In this document: piece by piece, positions 1-8,969 of the stretch
Layout: each line of letters opens with the position of its first letter
How positions within the stretch are numbered: position 1 is the first letter of the stretch
Assembly (NCBI GenBank): GCA_001969505.1
Contig: LSSK01000239.1
Location: 7,342 to 19,360, forward strand
Direction of reading: 5' to 3'
DNA length: 12,019 nucleotides
Origin: Zancudomyces culisetae
Lineage: Eukaryota; Kickxellomycota; Harpellomycetes; Harpellales; Legeriomycetaceae
Translations under genes and position numbers: made by a program
The notes under the pieces: model-generated
What the model was told of the DNA's origin: nothing
The model's input: only the letters and a program-made list of their open reading frames with translations
The model's database searches: none

Positions 1-117
1 TTTCGCTATTGGGTAACAAGATGGGTTTTGTAAATGCAATTTTAATGAATATAACGAAAAATGAAAAGTGTATGTAAATGATTTATAATCATATATACTT
101 GGTTACAGGCAAAAGTA

Positions 118-183
118 ACTCGGATGTGTAATGCACTTTTTCAAGTGTATAAGTTCCTGTTTTCATAAAAATACCATCCGAGT
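118..183. promoter_or_regulatory. 9-bp inverted repeat upstream of metallothionein
   Basis: ACTCGGATG (118-126) is repeated as its exact reverse complement CATCCGAGT (175-183), 48 bases apart. The pair lies about 40-105 bases upstream of the TATA box of the metallothionein gene. Metallothionein promoters commonly carry paired sites for metal-sensing transcription factors, so a protein-binding role is plausible. I do not recognise the motif as a known Cu- or Zn-responsive element. A weaker nested pair, CACTT (134-138) and AAGTG (143-147), lies inside the arm spacing. Confidence 0.35.
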
Positions 184-223
184 CTTGAGTATGTACATAG
201 GAAACCAGATATCAAGAAAAAAG

Positions 224-231
224 TATAAATA
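224..231 (+). promoter_or_regulatory. TATA box of metallothionein gene
   Basis: TATAAATA lies 145 bases upstream of the ATG at 369 and matches the eukaryotic TATA consensus. The DNA between it and the ATG is A-rich with no other ATG in good context, as in many fungal leaders. The transcription start cannot be placed from the sequence. Confidence 0.5.
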
Positions 232-368
232 GTCAACAGCTTTTGTCAAAAAAATACAAGTATCAATCATAAAACCACCTAGTATTCCATACTAAATACA
301 AAAAGAAAACAATAATACCAATAAGGTTGACTAATAAACCAATACAAACCAGAATAAATAAATCAAAG

Positions 369-764
369 ATGAGTTCATGCGACAAAAAGGCCTGCTACAA
401 CAAAGATATTGGAAAGTGCAGAGATGCTCCCGGGGGTCGGTGTTCATGCGAGGCTGGAAATTGTGAATGCTGCTTCAAGAAGGGGCAAGGTTGTTCAGCC
501 ACCTCTGAAGGAAAATGCTGTTGTGAATCTGAAAAGTGCAACTGTGCTGAAAATAAGGAGGTCAGTACCTGTTGTAGGTGTTCAGTAGGTAAAAAGTGTA
601 TCTGCAGGGAGGATGAGTGCAAGTACGAAGGAAAAAGTATATGTCAGTGCAGAGATGGTAAAGGTTGTACATGTGGAGGACCATGTAAGTGTGAACAAGC
701 AACCTGTGAATGCAAGGAGGATAAAGGCGAGAAATGCCACTGTGAATCTGGATGTAAATGCTAA
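369..764 (+). CDS. Metallothionein-like cysteine-rich protein, 131 aa
   Basis: This is a small cytosolic metal-binding protein, likely to chelate Cu(I), Zn or Cd through cysteine thiolates. By my count 32 of 131 residues are Cys (24%), with 12 C-x-C motifs plus CC pairs, many Lys, Glu and Gly, and almost no aromatic or hydrophobic residues: the classic metallothionein composition. There is no signal peptide or membrane segment. Five degenerate copies of a roughly 25-residue module can be seen, starting near Cys17, 42, 68, 92 and 113. Each has the form C-x(5-9)-C-x-C-x(3,4)-C-x-C; the third lacks its last Cys. I take the ATG at 369. The frame stays open back to 327 but only through a TTG. The stop is TAA. 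At 131 residues it is longer than typical fungal metallothioneins (25-60 residues), consistent with module duplication. The gene is intronless and intact, unlike its neighbours. A keratin-associated or other Cys-rich structural protein is a less likely alternative. Confidence 0.85.
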   Translation: MSSCDKKACYNKDIGKCRDAPGGRCSCEAGNCECCFKKGQGCSATSEGKCCCESEKCNCAENKEVSTCCRCSVGKKCICREDECKYEGKSICQCRDGKGCTCGGPCKCEQATCECKEDKGEKCHCESGCKC

Positions 765-893
765 GAATTAGTGGAGTAGTCACACTGTATGTCCCACAGC
801 ACATGTTTTTAGTTGGTGTATTCACTGCTTTTACTTTGATATCATACTTAGATTCATGCTTTTTCTAACTGGTGAGAATAACAGTCGATTAGA

Positions 894-899
894 AATAAA
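894..899 (+). terminator. Candidate polyadenylation signal
   Basis: AATAAA lies 130 bases after the metallothionein stop codon, in an AT-rich tract. Its place and sequence fit a poly(A) signal for that gene, but the motif is common by chance in DNA this rich in A and T. Confidence 0.3.
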
Positions 900-2398
900 A
901 CCAAGACCATTTTACTTTGAACTCTTGATGTTTTTTTGTTTATTTTTTATTAGATACTCTTGCATTTTACCATAGCCAGTCTAGTATTAAAGTTTTAGGG
1001 TTATTGTATTTTTCAGAAATATATAAATACTTAAATAATATCCAGAATGTTGCAAAATACTAGTTATTATTAAATCTTGATTACTTTGTTTCATAAATGT
1101 TAAATAAGAATAGTAGGAAATGCTAAAATCAATAAACTCAGGCCGAATAAAACACTTTCATTTAATATTTAGACGAGTATATCTCTCACTCAAACCTGGT
1201 TTCACAAAAAACACTATTATGAGCGTTTTCAGTAAATTATAATAATTTTGGACTAATAATATAATTAACACATAACAGCTATATAAATATTTGGGTACAA
1301 TCTAGGATGTCTTAGTACTTAAGTTGGAGAAGAGGATTGCAAGCATAGTGACTATCATTAGTAGCTGTACAAACTTATGTTCACCCCACTCTTATGCTAG
1401 ATTAATGGGTTCAATATGTTTTTTTTTTTCAATTCTGTGCCAATTCGATCAACAATTTTAGAATCATCAACTTATCGGATTCCACTATAGTACATTTGGT
1501 GACTAATAAATAACCATAGTCGCCTCAGTTTACGCCAGATAAGTTGCAGTGTTATTTTATATACTTTTTTTCAGTACGAGTCATTCTGGCTCGTTCTCGC
1601 TTTTCTATGAATGGGTACACTTTAATATAATATTAAACATATAGAGGGAAAGTGGGGTTGTCTCTTTATAATAAGTTTCTCAAGAAACAATAATAAATAA
1701 TTATTTATTGGTGCTGGGTGTATTACTATCCCAATAAACTGAAGGGGCTCTCAGGCTGAGTTATAAAATAAATATTTCAGTCAATAGAGTAGCAGAATTA
1801 TTGCTCAAAGGCTATTAAGTTTTTTTGATGCATTTTAATCTGGGTTATATTCATTCAGGTACTAAACTATTAACCAAAGTTTATGTATTCTTTTGGAGTA
1901 TCTTTAGTTGTTATATGGAATACATTTGGTTACTCGGATAATTATTTAAGCCGCTTAAATGATTGTTGACTACTTGAGATATAGTACCACAGTCAAACAC
2001 ATTCAATCCACGAATTTCTATACATATCTAAGCTCTAATAATATATATTTTTCCAATCCAGTCACACAGTTTTAACCTAAACCATTAAATAAAAATCCCA
2101 TCAAAAATGTCGAAATTGGATCACCAGTAAATGTTTGGTGTAAGATAATGGACAGGAACAATATTTGCGATGCCCATTTAATGTGGTTTTTGATCCATTA
2201 ACAAATCCACCTTAAAATCAACAAAAATGAAAAAATTACTGGACTGAAATTAATTCAATTCTCTGGTTTGATGCTTAAACCCGAATCATACCCAATAACT
2301 TGAATATAACACTATAATTTATTTCAAATTACGCAGCATATTACAACTTAGCTTTAGTTTAGAGGTGAAATAAATAGATTAAAAAATCAGGAAAATAG
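900..2398. other. AT-rich intergenic region, no gene seen
   Basis: About 1.5 kb of AT-rich DNA has no reading frame with coding character on either strand. The only structure I noticed is an 18-bp perfect palindrome at 1692-1709 (AATAAATAATTATTTATT), a T-run near 1420-1429, and short A/T runs. ACTCGGAT, part of the metallothionein upstream repeat, recurs once at 1932-1939. I see no tRNA, transposon remnant or conserved motif here. Confidence 0.6.
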
Positions 2399-2405
2399 TA
2401 TATAA
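2399..2405 (+). promoter_or_regulatory. Candidate TATA box of ankyrin gene
   Basis: TATATAA lies 118 bases upstream of the ATG at 2517, a spacing similar to that of the metallothionein gene (145). It supports 2517 as the original start of the ankyrin gene. TATA-like strings are frequent in this AT-rich DNA. Confidence 0.35.
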
Positions 2406-2516
2406 CCAAATCAGTTCAACCATCTAGGCTTATTCAAAATTATTATTCACTTTAATACACTAATTAACTAATTCAACTTCAAGGGAAGAAATAGAAATAA
2501 TCCAACTTACGACACG

Positions 2517-3590
2517 ATGAACTCCATAAACAACGACAACCTTTTCAACAAACTTCCAGCAAGTACCCTGTCAGCCATATGTGTACATGCTCAAAATTCT
2601 CAACTATCACTTCTGAGCAAAAGTATATACAAAGTCTCTCAAAAAGTGGAAACTATTGGCAAGTATATTATTAAGTGTGTTTTATTGGACACTAAATTTG
2701 ATTTCGAATCGAGATTGGTGGGTATATTCGAGAAATACACACGAATAAATATGGATGAAGAAGTTGGGGCATTAGTTCTGAGTATGGTTAAGAGCTTGGA
2801 CTACGGAACCGCTATAGAGCTAGCATTCAAGTATAGATGGAGAAATGTGCTAAATAGATTGCTTAAGATGTATTTAGTTATTGATAGAAACACTTCAAAG
2901 ATTTTTCACAAGGGTACTTTGTCTATAAACGAGGGTGAATACCTGGATATTGATATTGGAAAATTGTTTTTAAATTATAACGAATCACGAAGGGGAGAGT
3001 CAGATATAATTTTTTCTGATTCTATTTGTGTTTACCCTTTAGTAACCAACATAGATGCTTCAGAGATTTTACTATTCGAAATACGCACTATCTCTGGGGA
3101 AAGCGATATCGAAATGTTGATGGATATCTGCAACGCTAAGTTTGAGTTTCCCCCAGATATATGTGACTCTATTGGAAGAGATATTAGATGTATTGATGCT
3201 AGATTTTTGGTATCCTGTTTGGTGATTGCTGCACGTGAAAGTTGCAGATTGAACAACCTTGAATGGTTAAAAAGAATTTTAGGTCTCGAAATAAACGTCG
3301 ATTTTTCTTTCCAGGTGCTAGAATCAGTAGAGGATGCTCGCGGTGTGCCTATAGATGATGGATTAAATGAATTTATTGGCAATTGCGAATACGTTGATAG
3401 AATTGATCTGTTTAACTATCCAATTTGTGTATACTATTCAATTGAGCTAGATATGAAAGAGTTGATAAACTTTCTTGGAGAGAAATACTCTGGTAGTAGC
3501 AAACACGCACTGGTATTAGTAGATGTAGCCTTATATTTGAACAATGAGAGATTATTCAAGAAATATATTTACAAAGTTGAATTAAACTAA
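2517..3590 (+). CDS. N-terminal ORF of broken F-box-like/ankyrin gene, 357 aa
   Basis: This is the longest uninterrupted part of the ankyrin gene and could still yield a truncated protein. Residues about 9-45 (from 'NLFNKLPASTL' to 'LLSKSIYKVS') follow the F-box pattern of LP...L..I followed by L.LLSK....., which in other proteins binds Skp1. The F-box match is by eye and weak. The rest is divergent helical sequence with spaced hydrophobic residues, read as degenerate ankyrin units. It ends at TAA 3588-3590. The same frame continues for another 137 codons (to 4001) with clear ankyrin repeats, so this stop lies inside an older, longer gene. Start chosen: first ATG of the frame, 118 bases after a TATA box. 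Confidence 0.55.
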   Translation: MNSINNDNLFNKLPASTLSAICVHAQNSQLSLLSKSIYKVSQKVETIGKYIIKCVLLDTKFDFESRLVGIFEKYTRINMDEEVGALVLSMVKSLDYGTAIELAFKYRWRNVLNRLLKMYLVIDRNTSKIFHKGTLSINEGEYLDIDIGKLFLNYNESRRGESDIIFSDSICVYPLVTNIDASEILLFEIRTISGESDIEMLMDICNAKFEFPPDICDSIGRDIRCIDARFLVSCLVIAARESCRLNNLEWLKRILGLEINVDFSFQVLESVEDARGVPIDDGLNEFIGNCEYVDRIDLFNYPICVYYSIELDMKELINFLGEKYSGSSKHALVLVDVALYLNNERLFKKYIYKVELN

Positions 3591-5361
3591 GAAAATACTA
3601 GAAAAATGGCAGAAATGGCGTACGAAAGTGATAATATTGATCTTATAAGATTTCTTTTAAACAATTGCGATAAATCGGAGGAAGGATTGACTGAAAATGC
3701 AATGAAATTGGCTATAAAAATGAAAGACTACGAACTGACACAGGAAATCATCAATAAGTATCCAAAGACAATGAGTGTTTTCTGTTTAGAGGATGCGGTG
3801 GGAAATGGGGATATCAGAATGGTAAAACTACTTATTGAAGCTGGAGCGGATTTAAAATCAACTGAATTTATTGGAATAGTGACTGCAATCATAATTAAAG
3901 ATTTAGATATGCTACGGTTTTTATTGGAAAATGGAACTCCGATTATGCAGGCAAATCACGATATTGTTGAAATACTATCAGTATCAAAAATTATGAAATA
4001 GCAGAAAAACTATTAAAATTATCCGATAAAGATAGTGGTGAGGTTAAATTCAAAACTTCAAGAAGTGAAGACAAGGTTTGGACAAAACCTAAATTTAATA
4101 AAATAATGTTATGTCTTATTGAGGCTTGTCGGTCAGAAAATAAATTTTATCAATTCAAAGATGGTGATTTTGAGAATTTTCCTAAGAGTACGAATTGTTT
4201 ACAGAGAGTTATGTCAATGATAAATTCAAAACAAATATATATCGCCGGTACTTGTTACTATTTATTTTAAGCCCATCAGCTAATCGTTATGACAGTCAAT
4301 TTATAAGAGAATCTAATGAAAATTAATAGAAATTATTGAATATATTGTTAAAAACAATCTGCAAAACGCATAAGAGGACACTGCCTACAAACGGATTAAC
4401 GAGATTATATATGAGAACAATCTAGATGTGCTGAATGATAGACACTACGAGCGGGCAAAATCAGAATTGGTGAACCGAAACTTTGAAATGTTGAAACTAT
4501 TGTTAGAATATGGAGCAGATATTAATTCTCATAATATTTTGATATTGAAAACAGCATACAAAGCAGGTGATATTGATTGGATTAGTTACTTTATTAGTAA
4601 AGGTGCTAAGTTTAAAAGAGAATCGGATGGATTTGGATAAGCATGTAAATCAGATAATGTTGAGGTGTTAAAACATTGGATAAAGAATGAAAGTGTGGTA
4701 CCCAAGAATCCAGAATATTCTTGTGTTAACATGGCATGTTTATTGGGTAACTTTAAATTGGTTAAATTATTGGTTCAAAGTGGAGTTGATCTGAGTGATC
4801 CAACTCGGAATGGAGTCAGAATTGCATGTAGATCGGGTTTCAAAAGAACATTAAAATATCTAATGGACAATAATGCCATTCTAGGGAACATTTGTAGACA
4901 CCAATTAGAGCGTGTATGTTTGATCGGGGATATAGACTTGGTAAAAACGATTCTTAAAATTATGATAGTTTGGGAGTATTAGAAAAGAGGGAAAGCACAA
5001 TTACAAAAAATAGAGAGACAAAGAACGTTTCTTGTTTGAATAATGAAAACTCTGATCATTCTGAAGAATACAAGATTACAAAAACCTTACTTGAAAGTAG
5101 TGAGCCTATCCAGAATAGCGATCTGTTTGATGGAGTAATAGCAGCAGCTATTGTAGCCAATATTGAAATATTGAAACTGCTGCTCTCTTACAAGTTTGAT
5201 TCCAACATCGCATCTAAAATACTGAAGTTTTCAGTGCAATTGAGTAATATTGAAGTAGTGAAAGCAATTTTGGAGAATGGTTTAAGTGCTAAGGATGACT
5301 CCAGAATATAAATGTGGCACTAAAAGCAAAAAATATTGAAATGATACTGTTATTATTGTAA

Positions 5362-5931
5362 CAATGTGCAAAAATAGATAAGAATTCATATGCAATTGCA
5401 GAAAAATCTAATTTACACGACATTGAAACAATACAGTTATTATTTATTCAGCGTTCTGATATTGGGAATTATTCATTTCTACTACTATATGCTATTCGGA
5501 AAAATCAGACAGAGACGGTTAGATTCCTTTTGGGATATATGGATATACTTGCATATGTTCATTTTTATTACATTCTAGATGCATGTATTACCAATAACCC
5601 GGATATTCTAAAGTTGTTATTTGAAAAGGGTGCACGAATACAAAAGGGACAAAGTAGTGGGATAATCCAGGCTTGCGAAAGAAACAATCTAGAAATACTG
5701 AAACTCCTATTGGAAAGAGACCATAATTTGGTATTAAATCAGGATTATGGACTTAAGGAGGCGATTGACCACAAAAATGTGGATATGATCAAGCTGTTGA
5801 TAAAGTATGGTGCAGATGCTAGTACGCACAGGAAATTAATCATGGGGGTGGCGAACGAACTAAATGACCACGACTTAATTGACTATTGTCGGGTTGAGGT
5901 GGAGGAGTTAAAAAGAATTAAACTATCATGA
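5362..5931 (+). pseudogene. C-terminal ankyrin-repeat fragment of broken gene
   Basis: One open frame of 189 codons runs from just after the TAA at 5359-5361 to the TGA at 5929-5931. It holds about six consecutive ankyrin-type units ('IETIQLLF', 'TVRFLLGY', 'ILKLLFEKGARIQK', 'ILKLLLERDHNLVL', 'MIKLLIKYGADAST', then a degenerate cap ending 'KRIKLS'). It has no ATG at its head and is the 3' end of the gene starting at 2517, not a gene of its own. A 62-codon frame at 5390-5578 overlaps it in another phase and has no ankyrin character. Confidence 0.7.
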
Positions 5932-5982
5932 AATTTAAAGATCTATCAATGTAAAATAATTTTTCTCGGTGTGTGTAGTCTT

Positions 5983-6110
5983 GAACTAACACCTGGTGGG
6001 TATGGAGTCCCTAGAGGAATGAAGGGGAGATGGTTAATAGTTTTGTGTAGGATTATTTTTTTGTAGTTTATTTATTATCCGTTTATGAATTCATCAAAAC
6101 AAAACAATAA
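5983..6110 (+). mobile_element. 5'-truncated LINE 3'-end fragment, + strand
   Basis: About 128 bases match the 3' end of the LINE that lies to the right, but in the opposite orientation. Positions 5995-6017 are the exact reverse complement of 6301-6323 (23 bases). Similarity continues with gaps through the 3' untranslated part, for example the shared GGATTATTTTTT and AATTCATC blocks. It ends in an A-rich tail at 6096-6110 (AAAACAAAACAATAA). It contains only the last codons of ORF2, and a CAA of the long copy reads TAA here. This is the usual footprint of a 5'-truncated retrotransposition. It sits about 50 bases after the ankyrin stop. No convincing target-site duplication was found. Confidence 0.7.
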
Positions 6111-6194
6111 TCAATCCCAGTGAATACAGAATTAACAGAATTTAGTCTACCAGAATCGAACTGTCATAAACATCATAAACTGGCTACACTTTTC
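6111..6194. other. Spacer between two tail-to-tail LINE copies
   Basis: This short non-coding stretch separates the A-rich tail of the + strand LINE fragment from the target-site repeat and tail of the - strand LINE. I see no gene or motif in it. Confidence 0.4.
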
Positions 6195-6203
6195 AATATC
6201 TTG
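6195..6203. repeat. Left copy of LINE target-site duplication
   Basis: AATATCTTG here is repeated exactly at 11753-11761, just beyond the 5' end of the - strand LINE. It is followed by TA and then the T9 run that marks the element's poly-A tail. Position and length (9 bp) fit target-primed reverse transcription. A chance match is unlikely but not excluded in AT-rich DNA. Confidence 0.6.
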
Positions 6204-6609
6204 TATTTTTTTTTGTTAGATGAATTTATTAAATAAATATCACATAAAACTATTAAAAAATAATCCTATTAAATATCTACCTAACCAATTCCCCTCCGTC
6301 CCTCTAGGGACTCCATACCCACCGGGCGTTGGTTCTTGGAGGTTGTTTCTGATCTAATTCGGTCTAAGATTTGCATCCTCGTTCGACATATTCCGTCCAA
6401 AAATTGTGCCGTTACCAGCTGAACCAAAGACGGTGCTTCGGTTTCTCTCTTCTTAACGGTGAGAGTAACCATTCTTTTTGACTCCCCTCCAATGAGTCAC
6501 CCTACAAAAAAATTTGCCATCCTTCATTACTACCTCTCTTCCCACTTCCTATAATTGTCATATCTGGGATACGTTCCAGAGTTTTATACCTAACTCCAGC
6601 CCAGTGTTT

Positions 6610-6666
6610 ACAGTCCAGTAACATGTGCTCAATGGTTTCTGCGCTATTTTTTTTACAAAATGGGCA
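6610..6666 (-). other. ORF2 C-terminal CCHC zinc finger (zf-RVT type)
   Basis: The peptide 'CPFCKKNSAETIEHMLLDC' gives C-x2-C-x9-H-x4-C, the zinc-binding motif usual at the C-terminus of LINE ORF2 proteins. All four ligands are intact. It lies in an open piece of 110 codons (6834-6502) with the upstream 'RTGRFWTAERLAKLGT' region that normally precedes it. Confidence 0.75.
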
Positions 6667-7085
6667 CCTAGTTTTGAACTTTTCATCTATTGTTCCCAAC
6701 TTTGCCAGCCTCTCTGCTGTCCAGAACCTACCTGTTCTTATTCTCCCTATCTCCATAAGTCCTTGCTTATGCTCAGGGTATATAAGTTGTAGGTAAATCC
6801 AATTGCTCATTCCCTCGAGATTCCTGTCTAACAATCATCTTGAGATTTTAGACTTGTCATTACGAGAGTATCGTTCTAATAGTACGCTCCTCGCTGTTCT
6901 TCCTTCTCAGATCTAATATATTTTTTCATCCATTTTTTTGTTCCCGTATCCCAAGTGTTGGATCTGTTTGACATTGGATTTAAAATTAAATCTGCAATCC
7001 ATGTTTTCAGTGTCGGCCATTTCAGAATTGCTCTTTCTCGTGCCGCACTAGCTTTTAAATTTACTGTGGGAATTCCCAGTTAATT

Positions 7086-8340
7086 TCACAATATATTCAA
7101 TACTGCAGATTTACCCGCTCTCATCATCGTTCGCATCGCATTGTCAATTACTGTCTGAATTTTCTTGCTTCGAATTTCGCTCATTCCAAAGAGTTCGCCT
7201 CCGTACCCTCCTATGGGTAGCAAAACCGCTTGTATAAATTTGTATCTTATTGCAATTGGTATACTATTACTTTTTAAGAATGAATAAGCTCCAAAAAAAG
7301 CCTTTTCAGTTTTTTTCTTATTATTATTAATTGTTTCGGACGATTCCCACTTGTCATTGAAAATTAATCCCAAATACGTATATCTCTCAACGATTGGAAC
7401 AAAATATTTTTGAATCTTAAATGAAAATTTTTTTCTGTTTTAATTGCCATAGTTCCACATTTTCCAGCGTTTACTGACATTTCAAATTTTTCAGCCCATT
7501 CACTAATAATATTTAAAGATATTTCCATATCTTCTGGTGTTTCAGCTAGCACCACCAAGTCATCAGCAAAAAGCAAGCCTGGTACCCTAGTAGGTAACAG
7601 ACGATCCACATTAGGTAGGCCTGGTACTGTTACTCCTTTTATGTTATTAAATATATTGTTAATGTATACATCAAATAGAAACGGTGACAACGGGCAACCT
7701 TGTCTAACTCCGCAATCATAATTTACGACTGGGGATAATTCTCCTCCGACTCGAACGCACATTTTAGGTGCTTTATATAATCTCTTAATAAGTTTCAGGT
7801 AATTTTTTCTTATGCCAGAGCGTTTAGTTTAGTTAGTAGTGCTTCCTGGGGCACTTTATCATAGGCTTTTGCAAAGTCAATAAACGCAATCCATGTTTCT
7901 TGTCTGTTCAATTTCCTTCTTCTGACAATTTCATACAGGGTTGTTGCTTGTGCTACACATTCTTCATGACTTCGAAAACCTGCTTGTGACTTTGCTAACA
8001 GCTTCACTCTGTTATCCTTCTTGTTGAGTCTTGTTGCAACCACCTTGGCTACCAATTTAACTATTGTTGGTATCAGCGAGATACCCCGGTAATTATTTGG
8101 GTCTGTGAGGTCCCCCTTTTTGGGCACCGGTACTACAATACTGGTGCTCCACCTCGTTGGAATTTCTCCTTTGTCGAATATCCTCCTTACCATTCCGAAT
8201 ACCGCTAGTGCTAACGGTGAGGTCGGTTCCTCCTATCCCTGTACCAGCTTCCAATTTCGTTTGGGATCCCGTCTATCCCTGCTGCTTTGTTGTTTGGGGT
8301 ATCTTTTAGGACTTCCCTAATTTCATTCCAACTTATTTCA
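7086..8340 (-). other. ORF2 reverse transcriptase domain, in four frame pieces
   Basis: Core motifs are all present. The fingers region carries 'VVPVPKKGDLTDPNNYRGIS' and 'AGFR'. Motif A is FIDFAKAYD at 7884-7858, with the first catalytic Asp. Motif B is GVRQGCPLSPFLF. Motif C is FADD at 7570-7559, with the catalytic Asp pair. Motif D follows, then a thumb-like region with 'YLGLIFNDKW' and 'AVLLPIGGYGGELFG'. Catalytic residues are unchanged. The domain is broken by single-base shifts near 8255, 7815 and 7430 and by TAG 8235-8233. Confidence 0.8.
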
Positions 8341-8969
8341 TCTCACAGCCTTGACGTCCGCCTGGTGTACAAAATTCATTATATTCCACTTTGTGGGATC
8401 TCTGCTATTGCCCGTGTAGTCTTTAGCGAGATCCCCAAAATGGTTTGCCCAAATTCTTTTCATGGCGTCTTCTTCTGTCACCAGCTCTTCCTGTTTGTCA
8501 TGCACAGGTCCGCTGTTTGCTGACGACATTCCTCTTCTGTTCTCGCCTTTATCTAGCTCCATAGTTGCTTAGGCTTGTCATTCTCCAGAAATCTGCTTAC
8601 ATCTTTAATACACTTATTATGCTTTCCTTTGAGCGGCCTTTATCTTCTTTTCCGAATCCTTATTTGTTTCAATAAACTCTTTTTTACATTATGTTCTTTC
8701 AAGAGTTTTTTGTATAATTTTCTTCTTTTCTAAATTGACCTTATCGTATTTTTTGATAGATTAGCGTTAGTTTTTTTAAGTCTATTATCCTTCCCGGCGT
8801 ATTCTTCGGCGGTTTCATTCACAGCATTTTCAAGTTCTTCAGCCATGTTTCCCGTGTTCTCCAGGTACATCAGCGCTAAAAACCTTTGTTGGTTTTGAAC
8901 TCCTCAGCGCTTTCTTATATTTTTTTGATGTTCATCCCTTTTCTCTTTTACACATTTTTCAGTTGTTTC

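Larger units (their letters stand above)
2517..5931 (+). pseudogene. F-box-like/ankyrin-repeat gene, multiply broken
   Basis: The original product would be about 1,140 residues. It has an F-box-like N-terminus, a helical-repeat region, then about 20 ankyrin-type repeats. Clear repeat cores include 'MVKLLIEAGADLKS', 'MLKLLLEYGADINS', 'ILKLLFEKGARIQK' and 'MIKLLIKYGADAST'. Ankyrin repeats bind proteins; with an F-box they usually recruit substrates to SCF ubiquitin ligases. The homology passes through six open pieces. TAA stops interrupt it at 3588-3590, 4371-4373, 4638-4640 and 5359-5361. Frame changes occur near 3986-3990 (A5 run), 4240-4247, 4319-4322 (A4 run), 4955-4960 (A4 run) and 5303-5311. 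Every frame change is net -1. The last piece is open from 5362 to the TGA at 5929-5931. The first 1.47 kb has a nonsense codon but no shift. No plausible intron explains the breaks. A pseudogene, or a real gene damaged by assembly indels, are the two readings. Confidence 0.8.

Noticed and set aside
234-250. Ace1/Amt1-type copper-factor site near the metallothionein TATA box
   Set aside because: A GCTG core is present on the minus strand, but the T-rich half of the consensus is missing.
327-368. N-terminal extension of the metallothionein by 14 codons from TTG
   Set aside because: There is no ATG in this stretch, it has no Cys, and it lies in the A-rich leader; the ATG at 369 begins the Cys-rich pattern.
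395-825. Two minus-strand frames (75 and 87 codons) over the metallothionein
   Set aside because: They are antisense shadows of a strongly patterned coding sequence and show no domain character.
1692-1709. 18-bp A/T palindrome as a possible origin or cruciform site
   Set aside because: It is made only of A and T in AT-rich DNA, where such palindromes arise often; no supporting motif lies nearby.
3032-3382. Minus-strand frame of 116 codons over the ankyrin gene
   Set aside because: It is antisense to clearly coding helical-repeat sequence, and no motif is seen.
3574-3605. Mini-intron that would remove the TAA at 3588
   Set aside because: A GT...TAG stretch of about 26 bases exists but is too short for a usual intron and not a multiple of three, while the downstream homology continues in the same frame.
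3981-3997. Programmed -1 ribosomal frameshift at the A5 run in the ankyrin gene
   Set aside because: The bases do not fit the X-XXY-YYZ slippery heptamer, and several nonsense codons elsewhere show the gene is broken in ways slippage would not mend.
5390-5578. 62-codon plus-strand frame rich in Tyr, Phe and Ile
   Set aside because: It is out of phase with the open ankyrin frame 5362-5931, which covers the same bases and has clear repeat cores.
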